From: Opitutaceae bacterium
GTDB lineage: Bacteria; Verrucomicrobiota; Verrucomicrobiia; Opitutales; Opitutaceae
Length of the DNA: 64,000 nucleotides
Direction: 5' to 3'
Assembly (NCBI GenBank): GCA_016715765.1
Contig: JADJZJ010000031.1
Span: forward strand, 12,773 to 76,772
Under the pieces are notes generated by a model, which was given only the letters and a program-made list of their open reading frames with translations, was not told the DNA's origin and did not search any database. A program made the translations under genes and the position numbers. Position 1 is the stretch's first letter, and each line of letters opens with the position of its first letter. Shown here piece by piece: positions 1 through 8,196 of this stretch.

Positions 1-1026
1 CGCGTCGAGGGCGGCCTGCAGCCCGGCCATGCCCTCATCAAACCACGCCACGCGCGGGAATTCCGTGAGAAACCGCACCCCGAGCAGCCCGCCCTTTCCG
101 TCGGGCGCGTAGACCAATCCCTGCAGCGCAACCCCGTTGGCATGGGAACGCCACCACTCGGGGATGATGTCGTAATGCTCGTGTGCAATCAGGGCCTCGC
201 CGAAGGTCTTTCGCTCCAGATCATAAGGGTACACCGCCCACGTGCCGGCCGGGGTTTTGCGGTTCACATAAAGCGTCCGGTTGTCCGCGCCCATCCCCAG
301 CGGCCGGATTTTGGTGTCGTTCCAATCCATGCCCGGCAGCGGCTGCCACGGGGCGTTTTCATTCTCCCGGTGGATGGTGCGACCGATGCCGCGCTGCGAC
401 TCCAGCGCCACCCGCACCACCCCGTTGGAGTCGGTCACCCAGTACTCCACATTGCCGGGATTCTCCTCGACCCGCATCAGCGCGGCGGTGCGCGAATTCA
501 TCCGCATCACATTGGGATGATTCCAGATGACCCACTGGCCGTCATAGGCCGCAACCGGGCGGTTGTATTCCGTCATCAGCACCTGCCCGTCCTTTTCATC
601 GCGGAAAAAGTGCAGGACGTTGTCCGAGTCCACCTGGACTTCCTCCTGCCGTTCCTTGGCTCCATGATAGCCGGTCAGCCCCTTGATGTGCGAACCATCG
701 CGTTCCACCGCCGAGAACCCGCCTTCAAACAGGCTGAAGATCAGCCGGTGGCTGTTGACCCAGCCGATGCGGGTCTGCTGGGGCACCCAGGGCACGCGCG
801 AGGCGGGAATTTCAATCCGGACATTCTTCCCGGTGTCGAGGTCCCGGATCACGATTTCCTGCACGTGCTTCACGCTCTGCACATAGGCCACCGACCGGCC
901 GTCCGGCGAAAGGGTCATGCCCGCAAAGGCGTCAAGGTGGGCGAAGTCCTCGACCGGAATTCTATCCGCACCGCGAACCGCTGCCGACAGACATAGTACC
1001 GGCACGAGCCAGGGGAGGTAACGCAT
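1..1026 (-). CDS. S9-family (prolyl oligopeptidase-like) peptidase, N-terminal part only
   Basis: Reading the minus strand from the ATG at 1026 gives an open frame of 342 codons that runs off the left edge. It opens with a hydrophobic signal peptide (MRYLPWLVPVLCLSAAVRGA), so the protein is probably exported. The segment DAFAGMTLSPDGRSVAYVQ and later repeated strand-like blocks look like the beta-propeller of dipeptidyl/acylaminoacyl peptidases. The alpha/beta-hydrolase domain with the catalytic Ser lies outside the window, so activity cannot be checked here. It is divergent from the SIS gene, with a 64-bp gap. Confidence 0.75.
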   Translation of the reverse strand, partial: MRYLPWLVPVLCLSAAVRGADRIPVEDFAHLDAFAGMTLSPDGRSVAYVQSVKHVQEIVIRDLDTGKNVRIEIPASRVPWVPQQTRIGWVNSHRLIFSLFEGGFSAVERDGSHIKGLTGYHGAKERQEEVQVDSDNVLHFFRDEKDGQVLMTEYNRPVAAYDGQWVIWNHPNVMRMNSRTAALMRVEENPGNVEYWVTDSNGVVRVALESQRGIGRTIHRENENAPWQPLPGMDWNDTKIRPLGMGADNRTLYVNRKTPAGTWAVYPYDLERKTFGEALIAHEHYDIIPEWWRSHANGVALQGLVYAPDGKGGLLGVRFLTEFPRVAWFDEGMAGLQAALDA

Positions 1027-1090
1027 GGGAAGGAGGGAGTGGACCCACTTTTGCCGCGACTTCCGACCGGGGAAAGCTTTCTCTGCCTCC

Positions 1091-1819
1091 ATGTCCTCGC
1101 TCGCCGACACCTTTTATGACCGCGCCCTGGCGCTGATCGCCTCCGCCCGCGAAAAAAACACCCCGACCCTCCGCGCCCTCGCCCCGGTCATCGGGCGCTC
1201 CCTCGCCACAGGCGGCATGCTGCACGTCTTCGGCAGCGGCCATAGTGACGTCATCGGCCGCGAGATCATCGGCCGCGCCGGCGGCCTCGTGTGCGTCAGC
1301 GGGATCATCGATCCCACGGCCGGTTTCATCGAGAACCTGGTCGGCTACGGCACCGAACTCGCCGGCCGGCACGACCGCCAGTACCAGCTGCTGCCGGGTG
1401 AGACCATCATCGTCATCTCCAACTCCGGCAAAAACTCCGCGCCCATCGAGGTGGCGCTCTACGCGAAGGCCAAGGGGCTCAACGTGGTCGGCCTCTGCTC
1501 CGCCGCCATGTCCGCCGCCGCACCAACCGTGCATCCGGGCGGCAAGAAGCTCCACGAGATCGCCGATCACGTCCTCGACAACCTCGGCGTCCCGGGCGAC
1601 ACGATCGTCGACACCGGCGGCGGCCTGATGTCCGGCCCCACCTCCACGCTGGTCGGCGCCATGCTCCTCAATCTGCTCATGCTCGAGGTCATGGGATGGA
1701 TGAAGGCCAACGGCCATCCCCTGCCGGTCCTGCGCAGCCAGAACCTGCCCGGCGCCATCGAGCACAACCGCACCGTCGGCACAGCCTACAAGCATCGCCT
1801 CAGCCGTCCGCTCGCATGA
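1091..1819 (+). CDS. SIS-domain phosphosugar-binding protein
   Basis: A 242-residue single SIS (sugar isomerase) domain protein. The glycine-rich FGSGHS at residues 47-52 and the ISNSGKNSAP loop at 109-118 are the phosphosugar-binding signatures. The family resembles UPF0309-type SIS proteins, whose exact reaction is not settled; they often sit beside GlcNAc/MurNAc metabolism genes. I chose ATG 1091 because an upstream frame start at 1025 overlaps the divergent peptidase start and lacks family similarity. Its stop overlaps the kinase start (ATGA), which indicates an operon with the kinase and beta-mannosidase downstream. Confidence 0.8.
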   Translation: MSSLADTFYDRALALIASAREKNTPTLRALAPVIGRSLATGGMLHVFGSGHSDVIGREIIGRAGGLVCVSGIIDPTAGFIENLVGYGTELAGRHDRQYQLLPGETIIVISNSGKNSAPIEVALYAKAKGLNVVGLCSAAMSAAAPTVHPGGKKLHEIADHVLDNLGVPGDTIVDTGGGLMSGPTSTLVGAMLLNLLMLEVMGWMKANGHPLPVLRSQNLPGAIEHNRTVGTAYKHRLSRPLA

Positions 1820-2715
1820 GTCTCAAGATCGGCATTGATGGCGGCGGCTCCAAGACCGAGTTGATCCTCGTCGATGCCGCCGGCGCGATCCTCGCCCGCC
1901 ACACCGGCCCCGGTTGCAATCCTAGCCACCTCGGCCCGGACAAGGCCCGGGCCATTTTGATCGAAGCCCTGCAGCACCTGCTCGCGCGGGCCCACCGGGA
2001 GGGCGCGCAGCGCGAAGTGACCGCCACCCAGCTCTACATGGCCGGCGCCCCCGCCTTCTGGAAGGAGACCGCCACCGGACTCACCGGCTACGGGAAGATC
2101 ACCACCGGACTCGATTCCCTGCCGGTGCTGGAACTGGCCACCAACGGCCAGCCGGGACTGGTGATGCATGCGGGCACCGGCTCGTTCATCTCGGCGCGCG
2201 CCCCCGACGGCACCCTGCACTACGCCGGCGGGCTGGGCTGGAAATTTGGCGACCCCGGCAGCGGCCACGACCTCGGACGCCGGGCCCTCGCCCGCGGGTT
2301 GCGCGAACTCCAGGGCTGGTCGCCCCGCACCGCGCTGGCCGACCGGATCTGCACCTACACCGGCATCGCGACCTACGCGGAAATCTCGCGCTTTTTCTAT
2401 ACCGCCGACGACTCCAACGCCCGCATCGCCGGCTTCACGCCCCATGTGCTGGAACTCGCCCTGGCCGGCAACCAACCGGCGCAGCTTGTCCTGGCGGAGT
2501 CCCTGGCCGAATTTGTCGCGCTCGGCCATCACGTCACCACCCGGCTGTTTGCCGATACCCCGGTCGCCTGCGGGGTCAGCGGCGCCATCCTCAACAGTCC
2601 GTCCGCCGCCGCCATCCTGCGCGCACTGCATGAAGCCCAGGCCTGGCCGGTGACGCTGAATTTCATCACGGAGCCGCCCATCGAAGGCGTGCGCCGCCTG
2701 CTGGTCCGGCTCTGA
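1816..2715 (+). CDS. BadF/BadG/BcrA/BcrD-family ATPase, probable N-acetylglucosamine kinase
   Basis: A 299-residue ASKHA-fold kinase. The phosphate-1 loop GIDGGGSKTE is at residues 6-15, a phosphate-2 type MHAGTGSFISA at 117-127, and a glycine-rich GWKFGDPGSGHDLG stretch follows from about 141. This arrangement matches GlcNAc kinases of the BadF family, which phosphorylate amino sugars in the cytoplasm; substrate choice is inferred. It starts within the stop codon of the SIS gene and is followed 12 bp later by beta-mannosidase. The three could process Man-beta-1,4-GlcNAc released from glycans. Confidence 0.8.
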   Translation: MSLKIGIDGGGSKTELILVDAAGAILARHTGPGCNPSHLGPDKARAILIEALQHLLARAHREGAQREVTATQLYMAGAPAFWKETATGLTGYGKITTGLDSLPVLELATNGQPGLVMHAGTGSFISARAPDGTLHYAGGLGWKFGDPGSGHDLGRRALARGLRELQGWSPRTALADRICTYTGIATYAEISRFFYTADDSNARIAGFTPHVLELALAGNQPAQLVLAESLAEFVALGHHVTTRLFADTPVACGVSGAILNSPSAAAILRALHEAQAWPVTLNFITEPPIEGVRRLLVRL

Positions 2716-2727
2716 GTCCCGTTGCGC

Positions 2728-5232
2728 ATGATCACCCTGCCCCTCGCCAACGCGTCGTGGAAATTCCGCGATGCCACCAAGAAGTCCGCCTGGCACGCCG
2801 CCGTCGTGCCGGGCTGCGTCCACCGCGACCTGCACCGCGCGGATCTCATTCCTGATCCGTTCCACGGCACGAACGAACTCGACCTGCAGTGGATCGAACA
2901 GCGCGACTGGGAATACGTCGCGAGCTTCAGGGTCTCCGCCGCCGCGCTCGTCGAGGAAACCGTCGAGCTCGTCTGCGACGGCCTCGACACCCTCGCCACG
3001 GTTTACCTCAACGGCCGGATCCTGGCCCGCACCGACAACATGTTCATCGGCTGGCGCTGGGACGTGAAACCGCGCCTGCGCCCCGGCCGCAACGAGCTGC
3101 GCATCCATTTTGCCAGCATCGGTCGCGCCCTGCCGAAAACCCGCCCGGAACATCAGCCCAAGGAATTCAACGACTCCCTCGGCCGCGGCTCGGTCTTCCG
3201 CAAGCAGCCCTGCCAGTTCGGCTGGGACTGGGGTCCCCGCTTCGTCACCGCCGGCATCTGGCGCGACCTCCGCCTCGAAGCCTGGAGCGGCAACCGCCTA
3301 AATAGCGTCCGCATCACCCAAGCACACGCCACCGACGGTTCCGTCACCCTCGACCTCCACCCCGAACTCGCCCGCCCGGACCGTCATGTAACGTATTGTA
3401 TTACAATTTGCCGGGGTGACCGGACGGTGGCCGAGGTGTCGGGGCGCGCGGGTAAGTTGGAGGTGCGGATCGCCCAGCCGGAGCTGTGGTGGCCCAACGG
3501 CCATGGGGCGCAGCCGCTCTATACGGTGGCGGTGCGGGCGCTGGACCGGGCCGGGCGCGAGTTCGGTTGCTGGTCGCGGCGCATTGGTTTGCGCACGATC
3601 GCACTCGACCGCTCCAAGGACAAGTGGGGCGAGGCATTCCAGTTTGTCGTCAACGGCCGGGCGCTTTTCGCGAAGGGCGCCAACTGGATTCCCGCGCACA
3701 GCTTCGTGGCCGGGCTCACCCGCGACGACTACGCGCGCGACCTGCGCTCCGCCGCCCGGGCCAACATGAACATGCTGCGCATCTGGGGCGGCGGCATCTA
3801 CGAGAGCGAGCATTTCTACGACGTGTGCGACGAACTGGGCCTGCTGGTCTGGCAGGATTTCATGTTCGCCTGCACACTCTACCCCGGCGACCGCGCCTTT
3901 CTCGCGAGCGTCCGCACCGAGGCGGCCCATCAGGTCCGCCGCCTCCGCCACCGCGCCTGCCTCGCGCTCTGGTGCGGCAACAACGAGATCGAGACCCTCA
4001 ACTGGGACGCGCTGGAGAAAACCCCGAAGCTGCGCCGCCACTACGACGCCGTCTTCCACCGGATTCTCCCCGCCGCCGTCGCCGCGCTCGACGGGATCAC
4101 GCCCTACTGGCCCACCTCGCCCTACCGCGGCGCGGGCCGCAGCAACGACTACACGATCAAGCCCCTCGGCGAGAAGAGCGGCGACACGCATTACTGGGAT
4201 GTGTGGCACGCGCGCCATCCGGTGAAGGATTACGAGAAGTGGCGTTTCCGCTTTGTCTCCGAATTCGGCATGCAGAGCTACTGCTCGCCGGAGACGCAGG
4301 CGACGTTCTGCGCACCCGCCGACCGCAATGTTTTCGGCCCGGTGATGGAAAACCACCAGAAGAACACCGCCGGCAACCAGATCATCCTCGATTACGTCTC
4401 CCGGCTCTACCGTTTTCCCAAGAGCCAGGACGCACTCATCTATCTATCGCAGCTCAACCAGGCGCATTGCATGCAGACCGGCGTCGAGCACTACCGCCGC
4501 ATCATGCCCGTGTGCATGGGCGCGCTCTACTGGCAGCTCAACGACTGCTGGCCGGTGGCCTCGTGGAGTTCGCTCGAGCACACCGGGCGGTGGAAGGCGC
4601 TGCAGCACGTCGCCCGCCGCTTCTTCGCCCCCGCGCTCGTCAGCGCCCTCGTGCCCGGCACCGAAACCGCCATCATCGGCAACTACCGCCGCTCCACGGT
4701 GCGACTGGTGCACCTGTACACGGTCTATGATGCACCCGCTCCCGCCGCCGGAGTTCTGCTCTGGGACCTCTTCCATGTGGATGGCCGGATCGTGCAGGCC
4801 GGCCGGAAAAACGTCCGCCTGCGCTACGGGCAAAGTGTGCGCCAGCAGACCCTCGATCTCGCCCGGCCGCTGGCCGAACACGGACGCGACCACCTCTACG
4901 TGCGCATCGCCCTCGAAATTGACGGCGTGCGGGTGAGCGAGGAGACGGTGTTCCTCGCGCCGCCGCGCTTCGTCGCCCTGCCGAAACCGCAGACGGAGGT
5001 TTCGGTCCGCATGCTGACGCCGCAGCAAGCCCTGCTGACCTTCCGCTCCGGAGTCTTCCAACATCGCTTCGCCTTCGAACTCCCGGGCCTCGCGCATCAC
5101 AGCAGCGACAACTACTTCGAGCTTTATCCGCGCGAGAAAAAGGAAGTGCTCGTGGAGTTTGCCCGACCCGTGACCAGGGCGCAGCTCCGCCAGGCGCTGC
5201 AATTCCAATCGCTGGCAGATACTTACGTTTAA
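2728..5232 (+). CDS. beta-mannosidase, glycoside hydrolase family 2
   Basis: An 834-residue GH2 enzyme that removes terminal beta-linked mannose (EC 3.2.1.25). The WCGNNE motif places the acid/base Glu at about residue 420, and VSEFGMQS gives the nucleophile Glu at about 512. The length fits the family. The ATG at 2728 begins just before a jelly-roll sugar-binding domain; a TTG two codons earlier is less likely. No signal peptide is visible, so action is cytoplasmic. Oddity: bases 3385-3407 are AT-rich and encode HVTYCIT in a variable loop between the sandwich domains, and resemble a decayed copy of the 23-bp palindrome found elsewhere in the window. Confidence 0.92.
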   Translation: MITLPLANASWKFRDATKKSAWHAAVVPGCVHRDLHRADLIPDPFHGTNELDLQWIEQRDWEYVASFRVSAAALVEETVELVCDGLDTLATVYLNGRILARTDNMFIGWRWDVKPRLRPGRNELRIHFASIGRALPKTRPEHQPKEFNDSLGRGSVFRKQPCQFGWDWGPRFVTAGIWRDLRLEAWSGNRLNSVRITQAHATDGSVTLDLHPELARPDRHVTYCITICRGDRTVAEVSGRAGKLEVRIAQPELWWPNGHGAQPLYTVAVRALDRAGREFGCWSRRIGLRTIALDRSKDKWGEAFQFVVNGRALFAKGANWIPAHSFVAGLTRDDYARDLRSAARANMNMLRIWGGGIYESEHFYDVCDELGLLVWQDFMFACTLYPGDRAFLASVRTEAAHQVRRLRHRACLALWCGNNEIETLNWDALEKTPKLRRHYDAVFHRILPAAVAALDGITPYWPTSPYRGAGRSNDYTIKPLGEKSGDTHYWDVWHARHPVKDYEKWRFRFVSEFGMQSYCSPETQATFCAPADRNVFGPVMENHQKNTAGNQIILDYVSRLYRFPKSQDALIYLSQLNQAHCMQTGVEHYRRIMPVCMGALYWQLNDCWPVASWSSLEHTGRWKALQHVARRFFAPALVSALVPGTETAIIGNYRRSTVRLVHLYTVYDAPAPAAGVLLWDLFHVDGRIVQAGRKNVRLRYGQSVRQQTLDLARPLAEHGRDHLYVRIALEIDGVRVSEETVFLAPPRFVALPKPQTEVSVRMLTPQQALLTFRSGVFQHRFAFELPGLAHHSSDNYFELYPREKKEVLVEFARPVTRAQLRQALQFQSLADTYV
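3385..3407 (+). repeat. decayed copy of the 23-bp palindrome inside the beta-mannosidase gene
   Basis: By hand alignment, 15 of 23 bases agree with the exact palindromes at 6990, 7174 and 58307, and it is read in the frame giving HVTYCIT (the exact element in that frame reads FVTYYVT). Bases 3395-3407 keep a 13-bp perfect palindrome ATTGTA-T-TACAAT. The patch is strikingly AT-rich within a GC-rich gene. Homology to the element is an inference. Confidence 0.45.
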
Positions 5233-5281
5233 TTCCGCCCAGTTGAGAACCGACCGCGCCAAGGTCGGTCCATGAGGTGAC

Positions 5282-5737
5282 ATGAAGACCTCCTGGCCCC
5301 TGCTGCTCCTGATCGGTGCCTCTCTGCTGCCCTCCGCCTACGCCGGCATAGATATCGGCGTGACCGCGGAGATCCGGCTCGGCAAAGCCCTCCCGCCCCC
5401 GCCCCCCGAGGTGGTGGTGATTGAGGAAGTCGGTCCTCCCGGCCCCCCGCCCTGGGCCCCGGGTCGTGTTTTCCGCCGCAACCGCGCCTATTACTACTAC
5501 CCGGAGTGCAACGTCTACTACCGCCCGGCTGACCGTACGTGGTTTTACCTGGAAGGCTCCAACTGGCGCGCCGGCGTCACCCTTCCAACCTACGTGTCGA
5601 TCGATTTCGGGCGCAGCGTATCGCTGACGATGGAGACCGACCGGCCCTATGTGTATCACCAGCAGGTGGTCACCCGGTATCCGTCGGGATACTTTGCGAA
5701 GGTCAAATTCAAGGCACCGGGGGACCACTCGCGATGA
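5282..5737 (+). CDS. small secreted protein, unknown function; 3' end probably frameshifted
   Basis: I do not recognise a named family. The 151-residue product starts with a clear signal peptide (cleavage near SAYA-GI), then a Pro-rich stretch (PPPPPEVVVIEEVGPPGPPP) and a Tyr-rich part (RNRAYYYYPECNVYYRP), and a compact C-terminal region. It looks periplasmic or envelope-associated. It ends at TGA 5735, but removing one G from the five-G run at 5719-5723 extends the frame to TGA 5793-5795 with a Lys/Gly-rich tail (HPGKGRGKGKGRDKD). That suggests an indel, real or artefactual. Confidence 0.7.
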   Translation: MKTSWPLLLLIGASLLPSAYAGIDIGVTAEIRLGKALPPPPPEVVVIEEVGPPGPPPWAPGRVFRRNRAYYYYPECNVYYRPADRTWFYLEGSNWRAGVTLPTYVSIDFGRSVSLTMETDRPYVYHQQVVTRYPSGYFAKVKFKAPGDHSR

Positions 5738-5808
5738 CCACCGGTCGCACCCGGGCAAAGGTCGCGGCAAAGGCAAGGGCCGGGACAAGGATTGACGGTT
5801 CTGCAGTT

Positions 5809-5930
5809 GTAGGGCGGGGATTCCGATCCCCGCCTTGCTTGTGGGGTGGCTACGAGCGTGAGCGAGTGGTGTTTGTCCACTCGCTCACGCTCGTAGCTAC
5901 GGAAGGCGGGGTTCGGAATCCCCGCCCTAC
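5809..5930. repeat. nested hairpin repeat: family A arms around a family B hairpin
   Basis: The outer arms (5809-5836 and 5902-5930) are inverted copies of a GC-rich element, each itself a small hairpin GGCGGGGAT-TCCG-ATCCCCGCC or close to it. Inside lies a perfect 21-bp inverted repeat (5849-5869 with 5877-5897) with a 7-base loop. It fills the gap between the secreted-protein gene and the next gene. Confidence 0.85.
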
Positions 5931-5983
5931 ATAAAGTCCCAGGCTTGGCATTTCCGGCGGAATTAGGCTGCTTGTGGCCCAAT

Positions 5984-7027
5984 ATGTCCGCTCTTCCCAC
6001 GCTCCTCGCCGAAGCCGACTGGCTTGCCCGCCGGTCGGCCCACGAACAGCGGGTGCGCACCTGGACCGACCCGCACCAGGCGCGGGTTTCGCGCGGCGAA
6101 CGGCATCCCGTCTACGATTTTCTATTTGGTTACTACTCCTTCCGGGCCGCCTGGCTGCGCCGCTGGCACCCGGGTCCCGATGTGATTCTCGCGGGGGCCG
6201 CCGCCCGCGAGTTCCTCCGCTGGCCGGGATACCGCGAGACTGACGGTGGCGTGATTGTGGATCCCGCCATGCTGCCACCGCACCGCCTGGAGTTCGTGAA
6301 GTGGCTGCATGGGCTGCTCACCACGACCCAGGCCCGCCCGGCGTTCTTCGGCTGTTACGGACTGCATGAGTGGGCCATGGTATACCGGCAGACTCCCGCC
6401 GAGGTGCGCCACAACGCCTGGCCGCTGCGTTTTTCACCCGATGAACTCGCGCTGATACTCGAATCCATGCCGGTCACCTGCTCGCACTTCGATGCCTTCC
6501 GGTTTTTCACCGTCCCGGCCCGGCCGTTGAACAAACTCCAGCCCACCCGGGAAACGGTGCCGCAACTCGAGCAGCGCGGCTGTCTGCACGCCAACATGGA
6601 TCTCTACAAGTGGGCCTTCAAACTGGCCCCGTTCACGCCAGCCGCGCTGACGGCCGATTGCTTCGCCCTGGCCCGGGACATCCGCGAGGTGGACATGCGC
6701 GCGAGTCCGTATGATCTGCGCAGCCTCGGTTTCGCTCCCATCGCGGTTGAGACCCCCGGCGGTCGCGCCGAATACGAGCAGTATCAGCGCACCTTCACCG
6801 CCCGCGGCGAGCCGTTGCGCGAGCGTTTGATCGCCCTGTGCGAAAGATTGCAGGGGCTTAAGTCAGGGCCGGACTCGCAAAGGCGCGACCTTGGCGCCTG
6901 GTCGCATTGGTCCGGCCTCGAACACGTCAACGCATCCGCAACCTCAACAGGCTGGACCAAGGTCAAGCCCTACACCCGACCCGATCCGCTTTGTCACGTA
7001 ATACGTGACAAACTAGTCAGGTGGTGA
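5984..7027 (+). CDS. conserved protein annotated elsewhere as 3-methyladenine DNA glycosylase
   Basis: 347 residues as read. The segments CYGLHEWAMVYR, MPVTCSHFDAFRFFT and ARPLNKLQPTRETVPQLEQ match a family that public annotation often labels 3-methyladenine DNA glycosylase, mainly in Actinobacteria. I know of no strong biochemical basis for that name and see no helix-hairpin-helix motif. ATG 5984 follows the hairpin block. After LIALCERL the reading frame continues into repeat DNA and ends with the palindrome-encoded LCHVIRDK. Adding one G near 6850 would instead stop at TAA 6859-6861, giving a tail CERLAGA, so the last 55 or so residues are doubtful. Confidence 0.6.
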   Translation: MSALPTLLAEADWLARRSAHEQRVRTWTDPHQARVSRGERHPVYDFLFGYYSFRAAWLRRWHPGPDVILAGAAAREFLRWPGYRETDGGVIVDPAMLPPHRLEFVKWLHGLLTTTQARPAFFGCYGLHEWAMVYRQTPAEVRHNAWPLRFSPDELALILESMPVTCSHFDAFRFFTVPARPLNKLQPTRETVPQLEQRGCLHANMDLYKWAFKLAPFTPAALTADCFALARDIREVDMRASPYDLRSLGFAPIAVETPGGRAEYEQYQRTFTARGEPLRERLIALCERLQGLKSGPDSQRRDLGAWSHWSGLEHVNASATSTGWTKVKPYTRPDPLCHVIRDKLVRW

Positions 7028-7165
7028 AAGGCGGATCAGCCTGATATTTTGGGGGCCAGTCAAAAATCGCAGGGTGCGTGCAGGGCACGCAGATGAACTA
7101 GGCGCAATGCATTGTCATTCTGAGGCAGCGAAGTTGCGACAAAGGCCGGACCAAGGTCGCGCTCC
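6882..7165. repeat. inverted-repeat block (family I arms) around a palindromic element
   Basis: An arm at 6882-6919 (GCGCGACCTTGG ... GGTCCGGCCT) is matched by its inverse at 7143-7165 (AGGCCGGACCAAGGTCGCGC). The exact 23-bp palindrome at 6990 lies between the arms and another lies just outside at 7169. Related GCGACC/GGTCGC arms recur at 22071-22207 and 25898-25921. The first arm overlaps the doubtful 3' end of the preceding gene. Confidence 0.65.
6990..7012. repeat. 23-bp perfect odd palindrome, copy 1
   Basis: TTTGTCACGTA, a central A at 7001, then TACGTGACAAA. In the frame of the upstream gene it encodes LCHVIRDK. The same core occurs at 7174-7196 and 58307-58329. Confidence 0.9.
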
Positions 7166-7168
7166 CAA

Positions 7169-7201
7169 GCCGCTTTGTCACGTATTACGTGACAAAGCGG
7201 C
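7169..7201. repeat. 23-bp palindrome, copy 2, extended to a 33-bp perfect palindrome
   Basis: The core is 7174-7196 with a central T at 7185. The flanks GCCGC and GCGGC extend the symmetry to 7169-7201. It lies just downstream of the stop codon (7209) of the minus-strand PhyH gene, so it could also act as a transcription-end hairpin, but there is no T-run. Confidence 0.9.
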
Positions 7202-7208
7202 CGGTTGC

Positions 7209-8123
7209 TTACCAGCGGGCGGCGGTGCCGGGCGGGCGGATGTATTCCTGCGGATGCACCAGCTTGCGCGCGAAGGGATTGGCGCGGGCCAGCAGTTCCG
7301 GCGAGGCGTGGTAGCCCCAGCGCGTGCGGTTCCAGGAGGAGCCGTAGCGGTAAACCGCGATCTTGCGCTCACCGGGGTTCACGCGGCGGGCCGAGCCGTG
7401 GCTCATGGCATCCACGAACACGATGGCGTCACCCGCCTTCATGTGCACCTCCATCGCGCCGGGGACGCCGTCCACCGAACCGCCGCTGGTGCCGTCCTTC
7501 CACTCGTCACCGCGCGTCGGCCGGAGAAACTCGGGATGGATGATGTTCGACTTGTGCGAACCGGGAATGACCATCGTCGCCCCGTCGCCCGGCCCGATGT
7601 CGGTGAAGGCGATGAGCACGTTGATCTGGTTGCACTGAAAACGGCCGTTGTGATAACCGAACGCCATGCGCTTGGCGCGATCGTGTCCGCCCGCGTGCAG
7701 GGTGATGGCCTCGCCGGGTCCGCGGATCGTGTAGAAGTTCTCGTCGATGAACGCCGGACCGTGGTGGTAGTCGAAGGTGTCGTGGCCGCCGACAAACCGC
7801 AGCACGTGGTTGATGTAGTTGGGATGGTCGATCATCCGCTCGAACGTGCCGCCCAGCTCGTAAACCTGCTGGTAGCTGATGCCGCGGTGTTCCGGGTGAT
7901 CCTCGCGCTGCACCCAGCCGTGCCAGCCCTTGCGGGGCAGCGCGCGCGGAATCTGGTCGATGCGGGCATTGGCATCGGCCACCTCCGCGGGGGTGAGGAC
8001 GCCGCGCAGAATGACGAAGCCGTTGAGATCGAAAAGGTATTCTTCGAGGGCCGTCGGCACGCGGGCCTCGGGGACGTTGATTACCGGCGGGGTGGTGTGG
8101 TGGGGTACAAAGCGGTTTTCCAT
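7209..8123 (-). CDS. phytanoyl-CoA dioxygenase (PhyH) family protein
   Basis: A 304-residue Fe(II)/2-oxoglutarate oxygenase-like protein. Features are LFDLNGFVILRGVLTPAEV near residues 28-46, an HAGGHD segment as a candidate for the first metal ligands, a turn region DIGPGDGATMVIPGSHKSN, and a late SHGSARR containing a candidate distal His and the oxoglutarate-binding Arg. The substrate is unknown. It is divergent from an AraC regulator (73-bp gap), an arrangement repeated at 20-22 kb, and probably belongs to a sugar or small-molecule utilisation unit controlled by that regulator. Confidence 0.8.
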   Translation of the reverse strand: MENRFVPHHTTPPVINVPEARVPTALEEYLFDLNGFVILRGVLTPAEVADANARIDQIPRALPRKGWHGWVQREDHPEHRGISYQQVYELGGTFERMIDHPNYINHVLRFVGGHDTFDYHHGPAFIDENFYTIRGPGEAITLHAGGHDRAKRMAFGYHNGRFQCNQINVLIAFTDIGPGDGATMVIPGSHKSNIIHPEFLRPTRGDEWKDGTSGGSVDGVPGAMEVHMKAGDAIVFVDAMSHGSARRVNPGERKIAVYRYGSSWNRTRWGYHASPELLARANPFARKLVHPQEYIRPPGTAARW

Positions 8124-8196
8124 GACGCGCCCACCCTAGTCGAACTATCCAAAAATATCTTTCCGTTTAATCCCAACTTATTCTCTAATAGTAACC
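8124..8196. promoter_or_regulatory. divergent PhyH/AraC intergenic control region
   Basis: A 73-bp gap separates the divergent starts at 8123 and 8197. It contains an AT-rich core (8149-8190, including CAAAAATATCTTTCC and TTATTCTCTAATAG) in otherwise GC-rich DNA. It must hold both promoters and probably the regulator site. I cannot name individual boxes with confidence. Confidence 0.45.
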
